DNA from: DASRDU01 sp046331565
Lineage (GTDB): Bacteria; Acidobacteriota; Blastocatellia; RBC074
DNA length: 64,000 nt
Reading direction: 5' to 3'
Assembly: GCA_046331565.1 (NCBI GenBank)
Contig: JAXLQP010000002.1
Coordinates: forward strand, 1,178,001-1,242,000
Shown: positions 42,440 to 51,543 of the stretch, one piece after another
Layout of the letters: each line of letters opens with the position of its first letter
Position numbering within the stretch: position 1 is the stretch's first letter
The notes under the pieces: model-generated
What the model was told of the DNA's origin: nothing
Database searches by the model: none
What the model saw: only the letters and a program-made list of their open reading frames with translations
Translations under genes and position numbers: made by a program

Positions 42440-45400
42440 ATGGAAAACGACCAGTTATTGCTCCGTGTCAGACTGGCAGTCCGAATCATTTCACTCTGTC
42501 TTATGTTCTGCGTGGCTGGAACCATCACCGTGCGGGCGCAGTTCGATTCGGCGACTGTCCTGGGAACAATCAATGACAGCGGCGGGGCCGCCGTTGTCGG
42601 CGCGACGGTCAGGCTGAAAAACATTGCGACCGGCATTACGCTCACGACTCAGACCGACAGCAACGGCAATTACCTGTTTCCGAACGTCAGGATTGGCGCT
42701 TATCGCGTCAGCGCCGAATTGCAGGGCTTTGCGACGGCGGTGGTCGAACGTGTCGAGGTCGTCGTCAATGCCCGTCAGCGTGTTGACCTGACCATGCAGC
42801 CAGGTGCGGTGACTGAAACAGTGACGATCACCGAGGCCGCGCAACTGCTCGAAACTGATTCGAGCGTGCGCGGGCAGGTCGTGCAGCGACAGCAGATCGT
42901 CAATCTGCCGCTCAATGGTCGTTCCTATGCCAACCTGACGCTGCTTGCACCGGGCGTGCGCGAATCGTCGCAGAACGGCATCACGACCGCAGGCCGCGAA
43001 GCTTCATTCAACGTCAACGGGCTGCGCAACACCTTCAATAACTTTCTGCTCGATGGCGTGGACAACAATGCTTACGGCACCAGCAACCAGAGCTTTTCAA
43101 GCCAGGTCGTGCAGGTTTCACCTGATGCTGTCGCTGAGTTCAAGGTGCAGACCAATACTTACAGCGCCGAATTCGGGCGCAGCGGCGGCGCGGTCATCAA
43201 TGCTTCATACCGCAGCGGCACCAACGAATTTCACGGCGCGCTGTGGGAGTTTCACCGCAACACGGTGCTTAATGCCGTCGGCTTCTTCAAACCCGCAGGC
43301 GGCGTCAAACCGCCGCTGATTCGCAATCAGTTCGGCTTTACCTTCGGCGGGCCGATCATCAAAGACCGGACGTTTTTCTTTCTTGATTACGAAGGCTTCC
43401 GGCAGATTCAGAAGAACCTGAATTTCTCGACGCTGCCGACGCTCGATCAGCGCAACGGCCTGCTGACGGTTGACGTGCGCGATCCGCTGACGGGCAATGT
43501 TTACAAGGCCGGAACGGCGATTCCGATGACAACCTTTGCGCGCAAGGTGCTGAGTGAACTGCCCGCGCCGAACGTGCCCGGAGCGACGGCGAACAATTAC
43601 CGTGAACTCGTGCTTAACCGCAGTTTCAATGACAAGTTCAATCTCAAGCTTGACCACAAACTCAATGACCGGCTGAATGTTTTCACCCGCCTCAGTCACC
43701 GCAAATCGAATGCGTTTGAAGCGCCGAACATTCCCGGCCCGTCAGGCAGCAATCAGAACGGCCAGGTCAATGTCCTCAATCAGCAACTGGCGAGCGGGCT
43801 GACTTATGCCTTTGCCAATTCATCGGCGCTCGAATTCCGGCTTGGCATTTCGCGTATCGAAGCGGGCAAGAAGCCGCCGCTTTCAGGCGGGCCGAGCATG
43901 CGCGACCTTTACGGCATTACGGGCCTGCCCGAAGATCGCACGATTACCGGCGGCCTGACGACGCAGACGATTTCGGGTCTTTCGCAACTCGGTCGCCAGG
44001 CCACCAATCCGCAGTTTCAGAATCCGTTCAGCGTCAACCCGCGCGTCAATTACACCTTCAATTTCGGTCGCCACAGCCTGAAGGCGGGTTATGAATACCT
44101 GGCGGTGAATACCGATGTGCAGGATACGAATCCGCTGATGGGACTCGACACTTATGCCGGGCAGTTCAGCCGTCCGACCGGCGCAGCGTCAAATAATCTT
44201 TACAACCTCGCGGATTTTATGTTCGGCGCGCGGTCGCAGTATGAGCTGGCCAATCTGCTGGTGGTGAACCTGCGGCAGCGGCTGCATTTCGCTTACGTGC
44301 AGGACGACTTCAAGCTCAGCCCGAAACTGACGCTCAATCTGGGGCTGCGGTACGAATTCGCCACGCCGATTTATGAAGACAAGGATCGCCTGTCGAATTA
44401 CGATCCGGTGACGAACTCAATCATTCAGGCAAAGAGCGGCTCGCTGTATGATCGCGCGCTGGTTGATCCCGATTACAACAACTTTGCGCCGCGACTCGGG
44501 TTCGCTTACAACCTGATGGACAAGACTGTGGTGCGTGGCGGTTACGGCATCGGCTATGTCTATTTCAATCGCATCGGCAGCGCGAACCTGCTGGCGACCA
44601 ACTTCCCGCAAATTACCCGCGCCAACATTCCGCAAAGTCCGACACTGCCGCGCTGCAAGGGCACTGAAACGGGCCTGGCGCTGGAAGGCTGCTTCAGGGC
44701 CACGCAGGACGGCTATCCGTCAGGGCTGCCGAACAACGTGACGCTTTACATCCCGCGTGACACACGCACGGCCTACATTCAGAACTGGCAGGTTTCAGTG
44801 CAGCGCGAACTCGGCGCGAATATGCTGCTTGATGTCGCGTATGTTGGTAATCACGCCGTCAAGCTGATTCTGCTGGCCGATCTGAATCAGGCGCGTCCGA
44901 ACAATGTCGGCGAATCGCTGCTCGTCAATGCGCGCCGACCGATTACGGGCTTCCGTTCAATTTCGGCAGTGCTGCCTGCGGCGTTCTCGAACTATCACGC
45001 ATTGCAGCTCAAATTCGAGCGGCGTTTCTCGAAAGGCCTCTACCTGCTCAATTCATTTACGTGGTCGAAGGCGATTGACAACGTCAGCCAGGTCCTCGAA
45101 GACCCGAACGGCAACGCCGGCAATCCGCAGAGCCTCTACAACATCGGCGCTGATCGCGGGCTGTCGGCATATGACGAACCGTTCAATAACACGACGAGTT
45201 TTGTCTGGGAACTGCCCTTCGGTCGCGGGCGTATGTGGGCGACCAATCTGAATGGCGGGCTTGAAGAATTGCTTGGCGGCTGGTCGCTTTCGGGCGTCAA
45301 CACGATGCGCAGCGGTCAGACGATCAACCTGCGTTACGCTCCGTCGGCGCTCGGTTCGGTGACGGCGAATCTGCCATCGTTTCTGGGCGGCGTGGCGCTG

Positions 45401-45751
45401 CGGCCAAACATCACGGGCGACGTGCTGGCGCCGGGCAGCGAGCGCACGATTGACAATTACTTCAACAAAAACAACATCTCGATTCCGAGTGTGAATCAGC
45501 CGTTTGGCAATGCCGGTCGCAACATTGCGCGCAGCGATTCGTTTTATCAGTTCGATCTCGGATTGCAGAAATCGTTTCCGCTGCCGATCAATGAGGCCAC
45601 GCGCGTCGAATTTCGCGCTGAGTTCTTCAATCTGTTCAATAAAACCAATTTCGGAGCCGCCAACCCCGACCGCAGCGCCGGTGCCTTTGGCACGATTCGC
45701 AGCACCTTCCCGGCGCGGCAGATTCAGTTTGCTCTGAAAGTCGTGTTTTAG
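42440..45751 (+). CDS. TonB-dependent receptor, Oar-like, with N-terminal carboxypeptidase-regulatory-like domain
   Basis: 1103 residues from the ATG at 42440, with AAGGA 10 nt upstream (an in-frame CTG-type extension to 42377 is ignored). Signal peptide to about residue 33 (IISLCLMFCVAGTITVRAQ). A CarboxypepD_reg-like beta domain spans about 35-120 (GTINDSGGAAVVGATVRLKN). The plug with PLNGRSYANLTLLAPGV and FNVNGLRNTFNNFLLDGVDN follows, then an outer-membrane barrel to the C-terminal aromatic residue (QIQFALKVVF). Oar-like receptors are abundant in acidobacteria and are thought to import large or complex substrates. No ligand can be inferred. There is no ExbB or TonB gene here. Confidence 0.92.
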   Translation: MENDQLLLRVRLAVRIISLCLMFCVAGTITVRAQFDSATVLGTINDSGGAAVVGATVRLKNIATGITLTTQTDSNGNYLFPNVRIGAYRVSAELQGFATAVVERVEVVVNARQRVDLTMQPGAVTETVTITEAAQLLETDSSVRGQVVQRQQIVNLPLNGRSYANLTLLAPGVRESSQNGITTAGREASFNVNGLRNTFNNFLLDGVDNNAYGTSNQSFSSQVVQVSPDAVAEFKVQTNTYSAEFGRSGGAVINASYRSGTNEFHGALWEFHRNTVLNAVGFFKPAGGVKPPLIRNQFGFTFGGPIIKDRTFFFLDYEGFRQIQKNLNFSTLPTLDQRNGLLTVDVRDPLTGNVYKAGTAIPMTTFARKVLSELPAPNVPGATANNYRELVLNRSFNDKFNLKLDHKLNDRLNVFTRLSHRKSNAFEAPNIPGPSGSNQNGQVNVLNQQLASGLTYAFANSSALEFRLGISRIEAGKKPPLSGGPSMRDLYGITGLPEDRTITGGLTTQTISGLSQLGRQATNPQFQNPFSVNPRVNYTFNFGRHSLKAGYEYLAVNTDVQDTNPLMGLDTYAGQFSRPTGAASNNLYNLADFMFGARSQYELANLLVVNLRQRLHFAYVQDDFKLSPKLTLNLGLRYEFATPIYEDKDRLSNYDPVTNSIIQAKSGSLYDRALVDPDYNNFAPRLGFAYNLMDKTVVRGGYGIGYVYFNRIGSANLLATNFPQITRANIPQSPTLPRCKGTETGLALEGCFRATQDGYPSGLPNNVTLYIPRDTRTAYIQNWQVSVQRELGANMLLDVAYVGNHAVKLILLADLNQARPNNVGESLLVNARRPITGFRSISAVLPAAFSNYHALQLKFERRFSKGLYLLNSFTWSKAIDNVSQVLEDPNGNAGNPQSLYNIGADRGLSAYDEPFNNTTSFVWELPFGRGRMWATNLNGGLEELLGGWSLSGVNTMRSGQTINLRYAPSALGSVTANLPSFLGGVALRPNITGDVLAPGSERTIDNYFNKNNISIPSVNQPFGNAGRNIARSDSFYQFDLGLQKSFPLPINEATRVEFRAEFFNLFNKTNFGAANPDRSAGAFGTIRSTFPARQIQFALKVVF

Positions 45752-45821
45752 CGCGGTTGCAATTGAGCAGGCAGTGCCGGACGCATCAGCGACTAAATCG
45801 AGATGCGCAACAATGGAGCAC

Positions 45822-45908
45822 GAATTCACCGCAGAGGATACAGAGGAAAACAGAGGAAACCAGATTTTGTGTTCACTCTGTGAACCTCCGTTCTTCTGTG
45901 GTGAATTT
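45822..45908. repeat. Imperfect inverted repeat downstream of TonB receptor
   Basis: Left arm cgaattcaccgcagaggata... and right arm ...ttcttctgtggtgaatttc are partial reverse complements separated by purine-rich copies of caga-gga words. The arms contain cgcagagg, as at 9830-9935 and 1729-1766, so it may be a degraded relative. Confidence 0.6.
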
Positions 45909-45980
45909 CCTCGTCTCAGGCTTTCGTGGCCTGGTTCAGGTTCTGGCGGGCTGGCATTTCCGGCAATGTTCGGTTGCTGA

Positions 45981-46010
45981 AAATAAAAGAGCGGGATCGG
46001 AATCCCGCTC
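45981..46010 (-). terminator. Rho-independent terminator of the response-regulator gene
   Basis: On the minus strand: stem GAGCGGGAT / ATCCCGCTC (9 bp, loop tccg) followed directly by TTTTATTTT. It ends 46 bp after the stop of the 573-residue response regulator. Confidence 0.85.
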
Positions 46011-46055
46011 ACAGATAAAAATCAGACTGCTGGTGGCAGCTTTGAAAGACGCGAT

Positions 46056-47777
46056 TCAGTGCTGCCTTTCAGCGAGTTGTTTGCGGATGATGACTTCGGC
46101 CATTTCCGGCACAACTTCCCAGGCGATCTGCTGAATTGCCTTTTCTGACAGGCGCGCAACCACGCGATTGACGATTTCATCAATCAGCGCGGGCGAGACA
46201 GTCTGCCCGGAGCCGACATTGAATTCCGTTGCCGCCGCGACAACGCCGACGCCAAGATCCTGCTTTGCACCCTCCGTCACCGCAACTTCGCCTGAAGTGT
46301 TGAATGACTCCGGCACAGAGAAGACCTGCTCAACCGGCGCAGTCTCCTGAACCGCGAAAGTTTCAGGCGCAGTGACGGGCAGCTCTTCAAGTGGCTGACC
46401 GACGCCGTGATCCATCGAAAATCCGGTGGGATGCCCAGTCTCAGCTTCAGAGGTGAAGGAAGCTGCTGGCAGTGGCGCGGCTTCATCCGGGACAAAGTCC
46501 GGCACGGTTTCGTGAAATGCTCCCGAAGCAGCGGGCACATAATCGGCGGTTCCGGCCTGGTCGAAGAGGATTTGTCCGGCATCGGACTGCGGCGTTGTCA
46601 GTTCAGCCGCACCCGCATAAACCGGTTCGGATTCTGCCGGGCCGTCGTCAGCAACTTCGGCCAGCACCGGCAGCGCTTCAGGTTCGGGCAGCAAAGCCGA
46701 CGAATCAAAGTTGGCCGCGAACGGTTCCGGCGCGGGAATTTCCGCGCTTGTCTGAAGCGGCAGGGCTTCAGACAGAATGTCCATCTCGCCTACCTGATTG
46801 AACGCCGCCGACGGCAGAATGTCCTCCAGGTCAAGCACTTCTTCGGCGCTGTCAGACACAGCGCCCGGTGACGGCAACGGCGCGGCTGCCACTGGCTCAG
46901 CCGGACTGAGCAGGTCAGCGAAATCGCCCAGCGACGATCCACTCAATGGTGTTTCTGAACGAGATTCGATGATCTCAGGCGACAACACTTCAGCCGGTTC
47001 GCTGGCGGTCAGCAGATCAATGGCATCAGGCTCAGGCAGCGGTTCCGGCGCGACAGGCGCGCCGAAGCTCTGGCTGAAATTGCCGGTCGGCGTGATGGTC
47101 AGAAGCTGACCTGATTCCGAAAAACCAGAACTGATGCGGGCCGGGAAGTGGCCGGAAGTCGAAAAGGCCGGTTCGGTCGCGGGCTGAAAATCAACCACTG
47201 GCGGCATCAGCATTCCGGCCTCCGGCTGTGGTTTCAGCTCAATGACTTCACCCGAATCTGACTGAACCGGGACGGGCAGCGGCGAAGTTTCATAACCGGT
47301 CTGATGATCAAAACCGCCGGTCTGACCTGCAAAAGTTGCGGCGGCGGCGGCGGAAGCGTCAGCCGATGAAGCCTGCGACGATTCGCTGGCAGGCACCGGT
47401 GGCGCGCCGTGCTGGATCAGTTCTCTGACGGTGTTGACGAGTATTCGAATGGAATGAAAAGGTTTGGTCAGGTGCCGGTCGGCTCTGACTTCAACGGCCC
47501 GTGCCTGATCAAACGGCTCGAAGGCGTGAACGAGCAGCACGACCGGAATCCGGCACAGTTCCGGGCTGGATTTGATGAACTGACAAACCTCGTAACCATC
47601 GCGGCCAGGCATAAAGACATCGGCCATCACCAGATCAGGCTGCCAGTCCATTAACTGTTGCAGCGCCAGCTCACCGTTGCCGACTGCGACCACTTCGATG
47701 CCTTCATCCGAGAAGGTCAGCTTGACGATCTTCTGCACCGTGATGCTGTCATCGGCGAGCAGTATTTTGTGTCCCAT
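46056..47777 (-). CDS. Long response regulator with acidic linker and conserved C-terminal helix
   Basis: 573 residues from the ATG at 47777 (GGAG 8 nt upstream; an in-frame extension to 47843 is rejected). A receiver domain fills about 1-125: LLADDSITVQKIVKL, phospho-acceptor in PDLVMADVFMPGRDG, Lys in HLTKPFHS. About 400 residues of Pro/Ala/Glu/Ser-rich low-complexity linker follow, without recognisable domains. The last 45 residues (LIDEIVNRVVARLSEKAIQQ, then IAWEVVPEMAEVIIRK) form a compact helix I recognise as recurring at C-termini of acidobacterial and deltaproteobacterial regulators. It is probably a docking or polar-localisation segment. No cognate kinase is adjacent. Confidence 0.85.
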   Translation of the reverse strand: MGHKILLADDSITVQKIVKLTFSDEGIEVVAVGNGELALQQLMDWQPDLVMADVFMPGRDGYEVCQFIKSSPELCRIPVVLLVHAFEPFDQARAVEVRADRHLTKPFHSIRILVNTVRELIQHGAPPVPASESSQASSADASAAAAATFAGQTGGFDHQTGYETSPLPVPVQSDSGEVIELKPQPEAGMLMPPVVDFQPATEPAFSTSGHFPARISSGFSESGQLLTITPTGNFSQSFGAPVAPEPLPEPDAIDLLTASEPAEVLSPEIIESRSETPLSGSSLGDFADLLSPAEPVAAAPLPSPGAVSDSAEEVLDLEDILPSAAFNQVGEMDILSEALPLQTSAEIPAPEPFAANFDSSALLPEPEALPVLAEVADDGPAESEPVYAGAAELTTPQSDAGQILFDQAGTADYVPAASGAFHETVPDFVPDEAAPLPAASFTSEAETGHPTGFSMDHGVGQPLEELPVTAPETFAVQETAPVEQVFSVPESFNTSGEVAVTEGAKQDLGVGVVAAATEFNVGSGQTVSPALIDEIVNRVVARLSEKAIQQIAWEVVPEMAEVIIRKQLAERQH

Positions 47778-48190
47778 AAAGGAGTCTCCGAAACTTAAGC
47801 GCTGCCAGTCAGAGCCTTGAAGATCTGGCAGAGGTAATCTCACCTGACGTGAGATGTCGCAAGAGCCTGGGACTTGCGATCAGACTGAAAACCCGCCCGG
47901 ATATTGCGGGAAAGAACTGGCGAACATTTCATCGCCGGAAATTCGAGGGTGACTTTTCGGTTGAGTTATCAGGAGCCTGCCTGAATTTTACGGCTTTACC
48001 GGCACCGGATCAGGGCTGACCGTTCACTCGTGGCTGGTGACCGGCTGCGGGACTGGCCGGGAGGTTAACATCAACAAACAAAAGAAACAACAATAAAATC
48101 GGCTGACCAGAGGGGGGCCAAAAGCAACAGCCAGTGGTCAGACTTCAGAACTGCTGACTGACCACTGGCTGTTGTCGGCTGACCAGGTGA
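47778..48190. other. Intergenic region, response regulator / bamD
   Basis: About 410 bp without a coding frame I trust. It contains a perfect 17-bp-arm palindrome (48126-48175) near the bamD end and A-rich DNA at about 48070-48105. No RNA gene is recognised. Confidence 0.5.
48126..48175. repeat. Perfect 17-bp inverted repeat 3' of bamD
   Basis: caacagccagtggtcag (48126-48142) and its exact reverse complement (48159-48175) around a 16-nt loop. It shares the cagtggtcag word with the palindrome at 36564-36630. It is 16 bp beyond the bamD stop. Confidence 0.9.
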
Positions 48191-49420
48191 TTACTTGAAA
48201 ATGCGTCCGAAAAGTCCCTTCTTCGGTTTCTTCTTTTCTTCCTTCTTCTTATCGGTGCCGGGCGTGGCCGGAGCCTCGTTCACTGTCCGGCTGCGGGTCG
48301 CTGCCCCGTCGTTCTGAGCCGCCGGGCCGCCGCTTCCGGTCGTTCCCTGGGTGGGTGTGGCGGTCGTCGCCGCCGGAGTCGGAGCCAGCACTGAACTGGC
48401 TTTGGTGGAAGTGATGCTGCCACTGCCCACCGCTTCGGTTGGCTTCTGGAAGCTTTCGGCAGCCTGCTCCTCAGCCTTGCCGCCCTTCTTGAACAACACT
48501 CCGTCCTTGTCAATGGGCAGGCCGTTGCGACCGAGGATCAGGCCCAGCCAGTCAGCCTTGCCATAATGTTCAGGCGCGGGGTTGTTGTTGGTCGAAGCGG
48601 GGACGGGCTTGCGCAGTTTTTCCAGATAATCCCTGGCCTCTTTGGCGTGTTCGCTGTTGGGAATGTCGCGCACGAGCATCGAGAAATACTGCGCGGCCTC
48701 TTCAGGCTGTTCCTGTTCGAGCAGCGCCTGGCCGAGCCGGAAGAGCACGCGGTCGCGGTAGGTGAAGAACGGATATTTGTCGGCAATGTCGCGGTAACGG
48801 CTCTCAGCCGCCTTGTAAGCCTTGCGCTGGTTGAAATAGAAATCGGCAATATCCATTTCGTGCAGGCCGAGAATCTGCTGCACCTTGCGGAGCCGGTCTT
48901 CGATTTCGGGTTTGAGCGGTGAGGCCTGGCAGCTTTGCATGGACGCCTGCAACTGGAACTCGGCCTGTTTGCCCTTCGTCCAGTCGCGGTTATAAGCGTT
49001 CATCTGCCGCATATAGGCTTCAGCAATCTTGAGCTTGACCTCGCAGGCCAGCGGGTGAGTCGGGAAATACTGCGCGAAATCCTTGTACCCGCCAATGGCC
49101 TGTTCAAGCTGGCTCGAACCGCCTTCCAGATAGAACGAATCGGCAATGGCCAGCTTGGCCATCGGCAGCCATTCGCTGTCCGGGTAAGTCGTAATGACCA
49201 CGTTGAAAAGCAGGCGGGATTCATCATAGCGACCCTTGTCGAGCTTCTTTGCCGCATCTTCGTACAGTTCCTTGTCGCGGCCTGGAATCGCCTTGTTTTC
49301 ATCCTTCACGCGGTTCTTTGCCTTGTCACCGCAGCCGACGGCCAGGATGACGAAAAAGGCAGCAAACAGCAGCAGCAGCCTGCGAGAGTTGCGCTGACCA
49401 GAGCGATTGGCAAATGTCAT
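48191..49420 (-). CDS. bamD: Outer-membrane assembly lipoprotein BamD
   Basis: 409 residues. A signal peptide with lipobox (FVILAVGC) anchors it to the inner leaflet of the outer membrane as part of the BAM complex. Five TPR-like helix pairs (YEDAAKKLDKGRYDESRLLF, FYLEGGSSQLEQAIGGY, YFNQRKAYKAAESRYRD, LLEQEQPEEAAQYFS) match BamD. Proteobacterial BamD is about 245 residues. Here about 150 residues are added: a Thr/Ala/Pro/Gly-rich disordered tail and a basic end (KKKEEKKKPKKGLFGRIFK). GAGGAG lies about 11 nt upstream. It follows rpe by 27 bp. Confidence 0.87.
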   Translation of the reverse strand: MTFANRSGQRNSRRLLLLFAAFFVILAVGCGDKAKNRVKDENKAIPGRDKELYEDAAKKLDKGRYDESRLLFNVVITTYPDSEWLPMAKLAIADSFYLEGGSSQLEQAIGGYKDFAQYFPTHPLACEVKLKIAEAYMRQMNAYNRDWTKGKQAEFQLQASMQSCQASPLKPEIEDRLRKVQQILGLHEMDIADFYFNQRKAYKAAESRYRDIADKYPFFTYRDRVLFRLGQALLEQEQPEEAAQYFSMLVRDIPNSEHAKEARDYLEKLRKPVPASTNNNPAPEHYGKADWLGLILGRNGLPIDKDGVLFKKGGKAEEQAAESFQKPTEAVGSGSITSTKASSVLAPTPAATTATPTQGTTGSGGPAAQNDGAATRSRTVNEAPATPGTDKKKEEKKKPKKGLFGRIFK

Positions 49421-49447
49421 AAGAAAAAACTCCTCGGGAATGACTTC

Positions 49448-50146
49448 TCAGACCTGAACGGCCTGAGCGTCGCGGCTTGCAGCATTTCCCAGCCGGGAAA
49501 GTTCGCGCACCGCCTGGGCCGGATCAGGCGCGCCGAAAACGGCTGACCCGGCGACGAAAATTTCAGCGCCTGCGGCAGCCACTTCAGCCGCGTTGTCCGG
49601 GCCGATGCCGCCGTCAATTTCAATGCGCACCTGCCTGCCGCCGCGATGCCCGAAGCTGTCAAGCAGCGCGCGCAGACGACGCAGTTTGTCGAGCGATGAC
49701 CGAATAAATTTCTGCCCGCCAAAACCAGGATTGACCGACATCAGCAGGACATAATCAAGATCATCAATGACCTCTTCAACGTAAGCCAGCGGGGTGGCCG
49801 GATTCAGTACCAGACCGGCCTGGCATCCGGCCTGGCGGATGTAATTGAGCGTGCGGTTCAGGTGATAAGTCGCTTCAGGATGAACTGAAATCATGTTCGC
49901 GCCCGCCCTGGCAAATTCGGCAATGAAATTGTCCGGGCGTTCAATCATCAGGTGCGCGTCAATTGGCAGCCTGGTTGCCCGGCGCACCGCCTGGACGATG
50001 AACGGGCCGATGGTCAGATTTGGAACGAAATGACCATCCATGACATCAACGTGAATGTACGAGGCTCCGCCACTTTCGACCAGGGCGATCTGTTCGCCGA
50101 GTCGCGTGAAATCCGCTGACAGAATTGAAGGGGCAATTTCAACCAT
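49448..50146 (-). CDS. rpe: Ribulose-phosphate 3-epimerase
   Basis: 232 residues, (beta/alpha)8 barrel, interconverting ribulose 5-phosphate and xylulose 5-phosphate in the pentose-phosphate and reductive pentose paths. Signatures: IAPSILSADFTRLGEQI, HVDVMDGHFVPNLTIGP (metal-binding His/Asp), VLLMSVNPGFGGQKFI and IEIDGGIGPDNA (catalytic Asp). Slightly longer than the usual 220 residues because of a C-terminal extension. It sits between the PASTA-domain gene and bamD with gaps of 42 and 27 bp, so a three-gene transcript is likely. Confidence 0.95.
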   Translation of the reverse strand: MVEIAPSILSADFTRLGEQIALVESGGASYIHVDVMDGHFVPNLTIGPFIVQAVRRATRLPIDAHLMIERPDNFIAEFARAGANMISVHPEATYHLNRTLNYIRQAGCQAGLVLNPATPLAYVEEVIDDLDYVLLMSVNPGFGGQKFIRSSLDKLRRLRALLDSFGHRGGRQVRIEIDGGIGPDNAAEVAAAGAEIFVAGSAVFGAPDPAQAVRELSRLGNAASRDAQAVQV

Positions 50147-50188
50147 ACTTTACCACTTCAATCAGGTGACGTGCCTTAACTACAAGGC

Positions 50189-50746
50189 TCAGTTGCCCGG
50201 ACGGGCATCTTTCCTTTCAGTTCCGGGATTGCCGGTTCTGCCAGACCCGGCAGGGCCGGATGGTTTCTTTTCAGCGCCTTTGTTGCCGGGGTTGCCGCTT
50301 TCCTGCCGGTCTTCAGACTTTTTGCTGTCAGGCGTAACTTTCGGTCTGGGTCTGGGTGTCCGGGACGCTGCCGGGGCAGGTGACGACCCGGCAGTTGCAT
50401 TCGGCGCTGCCGACGAAGCCGCAGGCACCAGGCCGGAACTGACAATGACGCGCACGCTCTGACCGGTTTTGACGGTCATTCCGGCCCGCGGATCCTGTTC
50501 GCTGACCTTGTCTGCCGCGACCTTGTCACTGGGGGCGCTGGTCGTTACCCGCATGCGCAGTCCCAGCCCTTCAAGTTCGCTGCGGGCTTCATCCTGAGTT
50601 CTGCCGACGAGTTCCGGCACCTTGACCTCACGACCGCCATAGGCGAAATAGATCACCAGGCCGGCGCTGACAAAGAAAGCCGCCACCAGCGCGGCTATCG
50701 TCAGCAGACGTTTCAGAACGGTATTAAAGCTGATCCGGGAAGACAA
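50189..50746 (-). CDS. Membrane protein with one PASTA domain
   Basis: 185 residues from TTG 50746, with GGAGG 10 nt upstream. One membrane helix (LLTIAALVAAFFVSAGLVIYF) is followed by a single PASTA repeat (VKVPELVGRTQDEARSELEG, then VSEQDPRAGMTVKTGQSVRV) facing the periplasm. PASTA domains bind peptidoglycan fragments and usually sit on kinases or PBPs. Here the protein has no catalytic part, and its C-terminal 80 residues are Pro/Ser/Gly/Lys-rich and disordered. It leads the rpe-bamD unit and has greA 130 bp upstream. Confidence 0.88.
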   Translation of the reverse strand: MSSRISFNTVLKRLLTIAALVAAFFVSAGLVIYFAYGGREVKVPELVGRTQDEARSELEGLGLRMRVTTSAPSDKVAADKVSEQDPRAGMTVKTGQSVRVIVSSGLVPAASSAAPNATAGSSPAPAASRTPRPRPKVTPDSKKSEDRQESGNPGNKGAEKKPSGPAGSGRTGNPGTERKDARPGN

Positions 50747-50877
50747 CCTGGAAAAACCTCCAGTGGTGATTTGAGACCGCAGTCTAGCATCATCTTCAGC
50801 AGGCTTTCAAATCAGCGGCCCGGCGCGCAAACAGTCTTTGCGGCGCGCGATGCGGCCCGGCTGATCCGGCCTGCCCG

Positions 50878-51363
50878 TTAATCTTCGTCGTGAATGGTCG
50901 TCAGTCTGACGATCTCGAAATTGCGCACCCCCGCCGGAGTCGTAACCTTCACTTCATCGCCCTCTTCCTTGTTGAGCAGGCTTTTGCCAATCGGCGATGA
51001 GGTTGAGATAAGGCCCTGTTCAATGTCTGACTCTTCGGGAGTGACCAGCCGGTAAGTTACCTCAGTGTCGCGGTCAATATCGCGCAGCAGCAGGGTGGAA
51101 CCGTATGAAGCGCGGTCGCGGGGCAGACGGCTGAGATCAATGCTGGAAAGTTTGGCGAGTTGCTGCTGCAACTGGCGCACGCGCGCACGCACGTAATCCT
51201 GCCGTTCGCGCGCGGATTTGTATTCAGCATTTTCTGACAAATCGCCCAGCGCGGCAGCCGTTCGCAGGGCGCGCGGCAGTTCGATGTTCAGTTCATACTC
51301 AAGCTGTTTCAGTTCGGCCAGAATCTTGTCCTTGCCTGTTAGCAGTTCTTTCTCCTCACTCAC
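50878..51363 (-). CDS. greA: Transcription elongation factor GreA/GreB
   Basis: 161 residues from GTG 51363. The longer in-frame extension to 51471 is rejected because 161 residues matches the family length. The N-terminal coiled coil has LKQLEYELNIELPRALRTAA, and the acidic tip LGDLSENAEYKSARERQ carries the Asp/Glu pair that reaches into the RNA polymerase secondary channel to stimulate transcript cleavage. The C-terminal FKBP-like domain has VTYRLVTPEESDIEQG, ISTSSPIGKSLLNKEEGDEV and VTTPAGVRNFEIV. It sits alone, transcribed toward the PASTA gene across a 130-bp gap with a GC-rich inverted repeat. Confidence 0.93.
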   Translation of the reverse strand: MSEEKELLTGKDKILAELKQLEYELNIELPRALRTAAALGDLSENAEYKSARERQDYVRARVRQLQQQLAKLSSIDLSRLPRDRASYGSTLLLRDIDRDTEVTYRLVTPEESDIEQGLISTSSPIGKSLLNKEEGDEVKVTTPAGVRNFEIVRLTTIHDED

Positions 51364-51543
51364 AGCGTCAAATCCTTTCTCCCCACAAAAACTGATGACA
51401 TGAAAAACGCGACTGCCGCAAACTCGTCGCATCAGCGAATCGAGGCTGCGGCAGTACGCAAAAGCTACCACAGTTGCGGACGGGTGAAAAGCGGTGAATG
51501 ACTCGTCAAAGTCACTCTGACAGCCCGCGCCCGGCCCGTGTTT

